Assembly (NCBI GenBank): GCA_026002975.1
Contig: BPGJ01000001.1
Span: 62,001-126,000, forward strand
Reading direction: 5' to 3'
Origin: Acidimicrobiia bacterium
GTDB lineage: Bacteria > Actinomycetota > Acidimicrobiia > Spongiisociales > ZC4RG35
Length of the DNA: 64,000 bases
The notes beneath the pieces are model-generated. The model did no database searches and had not been told where the DNA came from. It worked only from the letters and a program-made list of their open reading frames with translations. The stretch's first letter is position 1. The number at the start of each line of letters is the position of its first letter. Below, piece by piece: positions 58,233 to 64,000 of this stretch. Made by a program: the position numbers and the translations under genes.

Positions 58233-59443
58233 ATCGGCGGTAGTCCCTCCACGGGGACCGGCTCCCCGGCGGCCTCCTCCTCGGCGTCGGCCAACTCGAC
58301 GTCTTCCCGCCGTACCCCGAGCAGGAACAGGAGGGCGTCGAGGTAGGGCACCGAGACAGCGGTGTCGGCGACCTCACGCACCACCGGTTTGGCGTTGAAC
58401 GCCACCCCCAGGCCGGCGGTGGCCAGCATGTCGACGTCGTTGGCACCGTCCCCCACCGCCATCACCTGGGCGAGGGTGATCCCCTCCTGCTGGGCCAGCC
58501 GCCGGACGATCTCGGCTTTGGCCGCCCGGTCCACGGGGGGGCCGGCCAACCTCCCGGTGAGGACTCCGTCGACCACCTCCAGGGGGGTGCCGAAAGCGTG
58601 GTCCAATCCGAGTTGGTCCCGGATCCGCTCGGTGAAGAAGGTGAATCCGCCCGACACCACCGCCACCTTCATTCCCATCCTCTTCAGGGCCCGGACGAAG
58701 GTGCGGGCCCCCGGAGTGAGGCGGACCCGCCGGGCGATCACCTCCAACACCTCCACGGGTGTTCCTTCGAGGAGGGAGACCCGTTCCCGGATCGCCTCAT
58801 CGAAGTCGAGTTCGCCGGCCATCGCCCGGGCGGTGATCTCCTTCACTCGGTCCCCCACCCCAACCTCCTCGGCGATCAGGTCGACGATCTCGTCCTGCAC
58901 CAGGGTGGAGTCCATGTCCAGAACGACCAGGCGGGTGGCTCTCCTCAGGAGCCCCTCGGCCTGGACCGCCACGTCGACGTCCCGCTCCGCCGCGGCGGCC
59001 ATCACCGCGCGTCGGATGACGTCGGCGTCTCCCCCCGACACGGCGAGTTCGTAGCTGACCACCGGGTAGCGGGAGAGTCGGACGATCCGGTCGATGTTGC
59101 CTCCCCCGGCCGCGATGGCCTCGGCCACCGCCCCGAAGTCGGAGGGCGTCACCCGATGGCCGATCACCGTCACCGCGAACCGCCTCCGGGGAGGAGCCGG
59201 GGAGGCGTCCTCCACCACCTCGAAATCTACGTGGAGGCCGTTCTCCCAGCCGTAGTAGAGGAGCTCCTTGAGGACGTCCCCCCCGTCGGGCACCGCAACC
59301 AGGAGCCCCAGCGTCAGGCGTCCTCTGACCGCCACCTGCTCGACGTCGTAGAGCTCCGCCCCGCCGGCGGCCAGCACCGCCATCAAGCCGGCGGTGATTC
59401 CGGGGCGGTCCCGGCCGGTGACCCTGACGAGCATCGCGGACAT
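58229..59443 (-). CDS. serB: Phosphoserine phosphatase with two N-terminal ACT domains
   Basis: 404 residues. ACT domains occupy about 1-80 (VRVTGRDRPGITAGLMAVL) and 88-165 (VIGHRVTPSDFGAVAEAIA). HAD part: VVLDMDSTLVQDEIVD, VSGGFTFFTERI and AVGDGANDVDML. It makes serine, the precursor of O-phosphoserine-dependent cysteine being its substrate. ACT domains suggest feedback by serine. TAGTCT box 8 nt before ATG 59443. Confidence 0.95.
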   Translation of the reverse strand: MSAMLVRVTGRDRPGITAGLMAVLAAGGAELYDVEQVAVRGRLTLGLLVAVPDGGDVLKELLYYGWENGLHVDFEVVEDASPAPPRRRFAVTVIGHRVTPSDFGAVAEAIAAGGGNIDRIVRLSRYPVVSYELAVSGGDADVIRRAVMAAAAERDVDVAVQAEGLLRRATRLVVLDMDSTLVQDEIVDLIAEEVGVGDRVKEITARAMAGELDFDEAIRERVSLLEGTPVEVLEVIARRVRLTPGARTFVRALKRMGMKVAVVSGGFTFFTERIRDQLGLDHAFGTPLEVVDGVLTGRLAGPPVDRAAKAEIVRRLAQQEGITLAQVMAVGDGANDVDMLATAGLGVAFNAKPVVREVADTAVSVPYLDALLFLLGVRREDVELADAEEEAAGEPVPVEGLPPI

Positions 59444-59451
59444 CGGGCTTC

Positions 59452-59457
59452 AGACTA
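59452..59457 (-). promoter_or_regulatory. -10 box for serB
   Basis: TAGTCT on the minus strand, 8 nt before ATG 59443. Confidence 0.5.
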
Positions 59458-59484
59458 TCGAGCGTCGAGGCCGGCCCCGTCGGG

Positions 59485-59490
59485 TACCAT
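59485..59490 (+). promoter_or_regulatory. -10 box for the M1 aminopeptidase gene
   Basis: TACCAT, 28 nt before the TTG start, leaving room for the ribosome site GGGAGGA. The divergent serB box is 27 bp away. Confidence 0.4.
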
Positions 59491-59518
59491 CGGGCGGCAC
59501 CCGTCCGGGAGGATCCCC

Positions 59519-62065
59519 TTGTCCGACAACCCCTACAGGCTGCCCAGAACCGTACTGCCGGTCCGCTACGACCTCCGGATCGAACCCGACCTGGACACCT
59601 TCACCTTCTCGGGGGAGGAGACCATCACCGTCGAAGTCCACCAACCCACCGACGAGGTGGTGCTCAACGCCTGTGAGCTGGAGATCGACCGCGCCACGGT
59701 GGGCGGTATGGACGCCGAGGTCGCCTACCAGCCCGACTCCCAGAGGGCGACCCTCCGGCTCCCCCGACGGCTCGAAGTCGGGCCGAACCGGATCGAAATG
59801 TCGTTCCGGGGGATCCTCAACGATCGGCTGCAGGGCTTCTACCGGTCTACTTTCACCGACGTCGACGGGAACACCCGCCTGATCGCCACCACCCAGTTCG
59901 AGGCGACCGACGCCCGACGGGCGTTCCCCTGCTTCGACGAACCCGACCTGAAGGCGGTCTTCTCGGTGACCTTGGTGGTCCCCGAGGATCTGATGGCGAT
60001 CTCCAACACCCGGGAGGTCGAACGGACTTCGGTAGGCGACGGGAAGGTGGCCGTCAGGTTCGCCGACACCATCCGCATGTCCACCTACCTGGTGGCGTTC
60101 GTGGTGGGTCCGTTCGAGGCGACCGACCCGGTGGAGGTCGACGGGGTTCCCATACGGGTCGTCACCCCGCCCGGAAAGCTCGGCCTGACCGGATTCGCCC
60201 TGGAGGCGGCCCGGTTCTCACTCCGCTACTTCACCGACTACTACCGGATCCCCTACCCGGGCGACAAGCTCGACCTGGTGGCGATCCCGGACTTCGCCTT
60301 CGGCGCGATGGAGAACCTGGGTTGCGTCACCTTCCGGGAGGCTGCCTTGCTGCTCGACCCCGAGACCGCCGGACAGGCCGAGAGGCAGAGGGTCCTGGAC
60401 GTGGTGGCCCACGAGTTGGCCCACATGTGGTTCGGGGACCTGGTCACCATGCGCTGGTGGGACGGCATCTGGCTCAACGAGGCGTTCGCCAGCTTCATGG
60501 AGATGAAAGCCGCCGACGCCATGCGGCCCGACTGGAAACGCTGGCTGGCTTTCGCCGCGGTGGATCGACCCTGGGCGTACCGGGTGGATGCCCTCCGGTC
60601 GACCCGGCCGGTCGAGTTCGTCGTCACCTCGCCGGAGGAGGCCAACGAGATGTTCGACGCCCTCACCTACGGCAAGGGGTCGTCGGTACTCAGGATGCTG
60701 GAACAGTTCCTCGGCGAGGAGACCTTCAGGCGCGGGATCGAGACCTACCTCCACACCCACGAATACGACAACACGGTCACCGAGGACTTGTGGGACGCCC
60801 TGGAAGACGCCTCGGGTCTGCCGGTCGGCCAAGTCATGGACACCTGGATCCACGAGCGGGGCTTCCCCTGGGTGTCGCTGGGGATCGAAGACGGCCGGCT
60901 GGTCCTGTCCCAGCGGCGGTTCCTCGCGCTGGGAGGCGACGACCCCACACTGTGGTCGATCCCGCTGCAGATACGGGGCGAGACCGACCACGGGCCCTTC
61001 GAGATCCGCCATCTGCTCGACTCCAGGGAGATCCGGCTGGAACTGCCCGGCGAGCCCCACTGGGTGGTGGCCAACGCAGGCGGGCACGGCTACTACCGGG
61101 TGGGGTACCCGGAGGACTGGCGGAGCGCCCTCACCGACCGACTCGACCGGCTCGCCCCCATCGAACGGTTCTGCCTGGTCGACGACCTGTGGGCCTTCTC
61201 CGAGGCAGGCACCGTCGCCGTGGTGGACTATCTCGAAGCCCTCGGCTCCTACCGGAACGAGGAGGAACACGCCGTATGGCAGACCATCGCCGAGGGCCTG
61301 GCCTCGGTGTGGCACCACCTGGTGGCCGATGAAGCCGAAGCCGGGTTCTCGAAACTGGTCGACGACCTGACCGATCCCATGCATCATCGCCTCGGGTGGG
61401 AACCGACCCCCGGCGAGACGGACCTGGTGCGTCGGCTCCGCGGCCTGCTGCTCACCCTCCGGGGTCGGTTCGCCGGGCTACCCGAAACCGTGGACCGGCT
61501 GCGGAGCCTGGCCGACTCGTGGCTCGACGATCACCGGTCGGTGGACCCGGACGTCGCCCAGGCCGCAGTGTCCACCCTGGCAGCCCACGGAGGAGAACAC
61601 GAATACGACCGTCTGTTCGCCGCCTATCAGCGAGAAGACGACCCGCAGCTCAAACTGCGACTCCTCCGGGCCCTGACCATGGTCGACCACCCGGAGCAGG
61701 CCGCAGCCACCCTGGACGCGATCACCGAAGGGCGGATCCGAAACCAGGACTCGGCCTGGGTGGTGGCGGCGTTGCTGTCTCTCCGGCGTTCGGGTACCGA
61801 GGTTTGGCGGATGGTGGTGAAGCGCTGGGACGAACTGAAAGCGGCCATGCCCCCCATGACGATCCGGCGCCTACCGGAAGGGCTTCCTGCCTTGTCTGAC
61901 CCCGACACCGCCACCCAGGTGAAGGAGTTCTTCGCCGACCGTGAACTGCCCGAGGCAGCCAAGGTTCTGCAACAGAACCTGGAACGCCTCGAGGTGAACG
62001 TGGCTCTCAGGCTTCGGGAACGGGGACCGGTGAACGCCTACCTGCGCGAATTCGGGTCCGGCTAG
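59519..62065 (+). CDS. pepN: M1 family metallo-aminopeptidase
   Basis: 848 residues from TTG 59519, secured by GGGAGGA 5 nt upstream. GAMENLG binds the substrate N-terminus; HELAHMWFGDLVTMRWWD and WLNEAFASFMEM supply the HExxH and distal Glu zinc ligands. A C-terminal helical ERAP1-like domain completes it. No signal peptide, so cytosolic peptide turnover. The long frame open upstream runs antisense through serB and is discarded. Confidence 0.95.
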   Translation: MSDNPYRLPRTVLPVRYDLRIEPDLDTFTFSGEETITVEVHQPTDEVVLNACELEIDRATVGGMDAEVAYQPDSQRATLRLPRRLEVGPNRIEMSFRGILNDRLQGFYRSTFTDVDGNTRLIATTQFEATDARRAFPCFDEPDLKAVFSVTLVVPEDLMAISNTREVERTSVGDGKVAVRFADTIRMSTYLVAFVVGPFEATDPVEVDGVPIRVVTPPGKLGLTGFALEAARFSLRYFTDYYRIPYPGDKLDLVAIPDFAFGAMENLGCVTFREAALLLDPETAGQAERQRVLDVVAHELAHMWFGDLVTMRWWDGIWLNEAFASFMEMKAADAMRPDWKRWLAFAAVDRPWAYRVDALRSTRPVEFVVTSPEEANEMFDALTYGKGSSVLRMLEQFLGEETFRRGIETYLHTHEYDNTVTEDLWDALEDASGLPVGQVMDTWIHERGFPWVSLGIEDGRLVLSQRRFLALGGDDPTLWSIPLQIRGETDHGPFEIRHLLDSREIRLELPGEPHWVVANAGGHGYYRVGYPEDWRSALTDRLDRLAPIERFCLVDDLWAFSEAGTVAVVDYLEALGSYRNEEEHAVWQTIAEGLASVWHHLVADEAEAGFSKLVDDLTDPMHHRLGWEPTPGETDLVRRLRGLLLTLRGRFAGLPETVDRLRSLADSWLDDHRSVDPDVAQAAVSTLAAHGGEHEYDRLFAAYQREDDPQLKLRLLRALTMVDHPEQAAATLDAITEGRIRNQDSAWVVAALLSLRRSGTEVWRMVVKRWDELKAAMPPMTIRRLPEGLPALSDPDTATQVKEFFADRELPEAAKVLQQNLERLEVNVALRLRERGPVNAYLREFGSG

Positions 62066-62079
62066 AGCCGGACCCGAAT
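62050..62079. terminator. Palindromic terminator between pepN and rplL
   Basis: Fourteen-bp perfect arms (62050-62063 and 62066-62079) around two bases; it starts inside the last codons of pepN and includes its stop. Convergent rplL ends at 62098, so it can serve both. Confidence 0.7.
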
Positions 62080-62097
62080 CGCAGCGGAGATCGGAAC

Positions 62098-62490
62098 CTA
62101 CTTGAGCTCGACCTTGGCGCCCACCGCCTCCAACTGGGCCTTCGCCTTCTCGGCGGTCTCCTTGTCGACCCCTTCCAACACCGGCTTGGGAGCCGAGTCG
62201 ACCAGGTCCTTGGCCTCCTTGAGACCCAGGTTGGTGAGGGCCCTCACCTCCTTGATCACCTTGATCTTCTCGGAGCCGGCCTCGGTCAGCACCACGTCGA
62301 ATTCGTCCTTCTCCTCTGCAGGGGCGGCTCCTGCCTCACCTCCCCCGGCGGCCGGCGCGGCGGCCACCGCCACCGGAGCGGCGGCAGTCACGTCGAACCG
62401 CTCCTCGAAGGCGTCCAGGAACTCCTTCAGCTCGAGGACGGTCATCTCCTCGAAGACCTTCAACAGCTCTTCGGTGGTCATCTTCGCCAT
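62098..62490 (-). CDS. rplL: 50S ribosomal protein L7/L12
   Basis: 130 residues. N-terminal dimer domain [20 protein letters not shown], Ala-rich hinge, C-terminal domain [23 protein letters not shown] 62490 has AGGAGG 7 nt upstream; the rplJ stop is 2 nt before. Stalk protein binding translation GTPases. Confidence 0.98.
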   Translation of the reverse strand: MAKMTTEELLKVFEEMTVLELKEFLDAFEERFDVTAAAPVAVAAAPAAGGGEAGAAPAEEKDEFDVVLTEAGSEKIKVIKEVRALTNLGLKEAKDLVDSAPKPVLEGVDKETAEKAKAQLEAVGAKVELK

Positions 62491-62492
62491 GT

Positions 62493-63038
62493 TCATTCCT
62501 CCTCGGTTCCGGCCGGGACGGCGCCCGACTCCTTCTTCTCCAAGAGCTGGGCGATCGCCCAAGCGGTGTTCCGGGTGAGCGCAGCCATCAGGCCGGCCAT
62601 CTGGTAGAGGGGTGCCTTGGCCGCGCCGGCGATCTTGGCGAGCAGCACCTCGCGGGGCTCGATCTCGGCCAGCTTGGACACCTGCTCGGGCGGGATGATC
62701 GACCCCGCCAGGATCCCACCCTTGATGACCAGCTTGTCGCTGTCCCGTGAGGCGTCACGGAGCACCTTGGCCACCGTCACCGGATCGTCGGCGAAGGCCA
62801 AAGCGGTCGGGCCGACCAGCAGCTCGTCGAGGCCGTCCAAGCCGACCTCGGCCGCCGCCCGCCGAGCCAAGGTCATCTTCACCACCTTGTACTCGGCCCC
62901 CGCCTGCCTCAGGTTTCGCCGGAGCTGCTGCATCTGGCTCACCGTCAGACCCCGGAACTCGGTGAGGAACACCGCCCGGGCTTCGGCCAGCCGCTGCTTC
63001 AGCTCCGCCACCGCCTGGACCTTTTCGGGTCTCGGCAT
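62493..63038 (-). CDS. rplJ: 50S ribosomal protein L10
   Basis: 181 residues. [40 protein letters not shown] and [13 protein letters not shown] are typical. It anchors the L7/L12 dimers on the ribosome and, with them, represses its own mRNA through the leader upstream. AGGAGG precedes ATG 63038. Confidence 0.98.
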   Translation of the reverse strand: MPRPEKVQAVAELKQRLAEARAVFLTEFRGLTVSQMQQLRRNLRQAGAEYKVVKMTLARRAAAEVGLDGLDELLVGPTALAFADDPVTVAKVLRDASRDSDKLVIKGGILAGSIIPPEQVSKLAEIEPREVLLAKIAGAAKAPLYQMAGLMAALTRNTAWAIAQLLEKKESGAVPAGTEEE

Positions 63039-63174
63039 CGAACTCCTCCTTCGCGTACAAAGCCCCTCGGCGCGGAGACCGGGGGCTCGAGGAGCCGACC
63101 TACGCTGGCGGGAACGGACCCCTTAGGCGACAGCGCACCAGCGGTCTCAGGCCGAGGTTTCGGTTGGAGCCGAG
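63039..63174 (-). promoter_or_regulatory. L10 leader (rplJL autoregulatory mRNA leader)
   Basis: On the minus strand the stretch around 63150-63095 has GAGACCGCTGGTGCGC and a complementary CCAGCG further on (helix CGCTGG/CCAGCG), in the arrangement of the L10-binding leader. It ends in a hairpin at 63061-63087 and the rplJ ribosome site. The identification rests on position and partial motifs; a covariance search was not possible. Confidence 0.55.
63061..63087 (-). terminator. Attenuator hairpin in the L10 leader
   Basis: Nine base pairs with one bulge (63061-63070 with 63079-63087), loop of 8, followed on the transcript by TTTGT, then the rplJ ribosome site. Fits an attenuator that L10 binding would favour. 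Confidence 0.5.
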
Positions 63175-63204
63175 AGTCTAAGAGCCGACGGTCGGAACCA
63201 CCAA
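63175..63204 (-). promoter_or_regulatory. Promoter for rplJL
   Basis: On the minus strand TTGGTG (63199-63204) and TAGACT (63175-63180) are 18 nt apart. It would give a leader of about 130 nt, matching the L10 leader. Confidence 0.5.
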
Positions 63205-63368
63205 AAGCCAAGATGGCCTGGAAGAATTTCCCTGGACATCGGCGGCGTGGGGCGCGATAGTCGGGTCAGGTTCGGGGGTCTCCGGACGCAACACTGGGCG
63301 GGAAACCCGCAGACCGCCCCCGCCCACGGATCCCGGTCGCACGCGAGCCGGGCCGCCGGGCCGTCGGT

Positions 63369-63400
63369 GGCGAGCCGAGCCCCTACCCCAGCGGCTCGCC
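63369..63400 (-). terminator. Hairpin in the rplA-rplJ gap
   Basis: Nine-bp perfect arms (63369-63377 and 63392-63400). A second hairpin with 6-bp arms lies at 63441-63459. Either may end the rplK-rplA transcript. The rest of the 465-nt gap holds no reading frame I would accept. Confidence 0.35.
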
Positions 63401-63503
63401 GCCGGGAGACGGTCCGGAAGAGGTGGACCTGGCAGCCGGGCCCGGCGCGGAGGGCCGGGAACCCGGAGACCCCCTTCTTCTCCGTCGCTCGTTCGCCTCG
63501 GCT

Positions 63504-64000
63504 TCAGGCGGCCCGGGCGAGCAGGTCGTCGATCTTGTTGACGTCCACTCGAACCCCGGGACCCATGGTCGAAGAGACCACCAGCGACCGCAGATAACGA
63601 CCCTTCGCTGCGGCCGGTCGTGCCCGGATCAGCTCGGCGGCCACCGTCGCCAGGTTCTCGACCAGATGGTCCAGCGGGAAGCTCACCTTGCCGATCGGGA
63701 CGTGGACGTTCCCGTACCGGTCGTTCCGGTATTCGATCCGACCCGCCTTGAACTCCTGGACCGCCTTGCCGACGTCCTGGGTGACCGTTCCCGCCTTGGG
63801 GTTGGGCATCAACCCGCGCGGGCCGAGGATGCGTCCCAGCTTCCCTACCTCGGCCATCATGTCGGGGGTGGCGATGGCGATGTCGAAGTCCAGGTCGCGT
63901 CCGGCCTGGATCTCCTCCACCAGCTCCTTTCCGCCCACCAGGTCGGCGCCCGCCTCCTCCGCCTCGCCCTGCTTGTCCGGAGAGGCGAACACCGCCACCC
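63504..64000 (-). CDS. rplA: 50S ribosomal protein L1, 5' end outside window
   Basis: The C-terminal about 165 residues. [19 protein letters not shown] is the L1 signature; [19 protein letters not shown] and [18 protein letters not shown] also fit. The frame is open to the window edge, so the start lies beyond. L1 forms the mobile stalk near the E site and represses its own operon in many bacteria. Confidence 0.97.
   Translation of the reverse strand, partial: VAVFASPDKQGEAEEAGADLVGGKELVEEIQAGRDLDFDIAIATPDMMAEVGKLGRILGPRGLMPNPKAGTVTQDVGKAVQEFKAGRIEYRNDRYGNVHVPIGKVSFPLDHLVENLATVAAELIRARPAAAKGRYLRSLVVSSTMGPGVRVDVNKIDDLLARAA

Noticed and set aside
1-64000. Selenoprotein gene in the window to match selC
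   Set aside because: I looked at the stops of redox proteins (thioredoxin-like, DUF4395, rhodanese, YyaL-type) for a conserved continuation after TGA and found none; active-site Cys codons are ordinary.
1-64000. CRISPR array, insertion sequence, prophage or integration site
   Set aside because: No spaced direct repeats, transposase-like reading frame, or flanking inverted/direct repeat pairs were seen; the only tandem repeat is the 2 x 27 bp inside a coding sequence.

Overview
This is GC-rich chromosomal DNA from an actinobacterium. Several gene sets are actinobacterial hallmarks. They are a Kgd-type 2-oxoglutarate decarboxylase with a built-in E2 domain, the mec-cysO-cysM sulfur-carrier set, polyphosphate glucokinase, a MutT1-type Nudix-phosphatase, DUF4244 and DUF4395 proteins, and the helicase/secretion neighbourhood (DUF1998 helicase, Tad mini-operon, HAD-IB phosphatase) known around Rv3649-Rv3661 of Mycobacterium tuberculosis. 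TANNNT -10 boxes placed 6-9 nt before start codons point the same way. An Acidimicrobiia-like lineage is my guess, not something the sequence proves. I see no insertion sequence, prophage, CRISPR array or resistance island, so this looks like core genome.

Layout. 1-5.1 kb: ftsH (cut by the edge), the helicase, and a type II glutamine synthetase behind a four-box GlnR-like operator. 5.1-10.2 kb: a coupled minus-strand Tad pilus operon ending in ybaK, then a HAD-IB phosphatase. 10.2-15 kb: an IspD-like paralogue divergent from ispD, GNAT, a small membrane protein, a macro-domain protein and leuCD. 15-24 kb: GDPD, a ClpX-zinc-finger/HutI-like pseudoenzyme, enoyl-CoA hydratase, a PP-loop ATPase, DUF3237, a PRTase, DoxX-like and MMPL membrane proteins, and hisC. 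24-33 kb: a fused E1 alpha-beta 2-oxoacid dehydrogenase, LOG, MutT1, kgd, a CBS pair and a sigma-70. 33-37 kb: an ECF sigma/partner pair, a frameshifted YyaL-type thioredoxin-domain gene and a ROK kinase. 37-41 kb: a six-gene sulfur-carrier operon (moeZ-like, DUF4395, thioredoxin-like, mec, cysO, cysM). 41-49 kb: ctaA, otsAB, a CBS/CysK-like enzyme, a cystathionine gamma enzyme, ECF sigma with a frameshifted anti-sigma gene, a hydroxyacid dehydrogenase and an HTH membrane protein. 49-62 kb: tRNA-Sec (selC), DUF302, maeB, a GroES-like small protein, hflX, ppgK, an amino-acid ABC transporter, gnd, serB and an M1 aminopeptidase. 62-64 kb: rplL, rplJ with an L10 leader, and the end of rplA.

How it fits together. 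Sulfur metabolism is prominent: the CysO thiocarboxylate route to cysteine sits a few kb from a transsulfuration pair. Nitrogen control shows in the GlnR-type operator. The selC gene means the organism probably makes selenoproteins, although I find none here. The two apparent frameshifts (34.6-36.6 kb and 46.4-47.0 kb) may be real decay or assembly indels.

The most interesting items are these: the sulfur-carrier operon, whose CysO ends Gly-Gly-Ala-Arg beside a JAMM peptidase and a rhodanese-first MoeZ-like enzyme; selC with a promoter that abuts the tRNA; the zinc-finger/amidohydrolase pseudoenzyme; the GroES-like protein under a perfect inverted repeat; the IspD pseudo-paralogue; and the widespread leaderless promoter architecture, including one divergent promoter whose two -10 boxes share the same TA.
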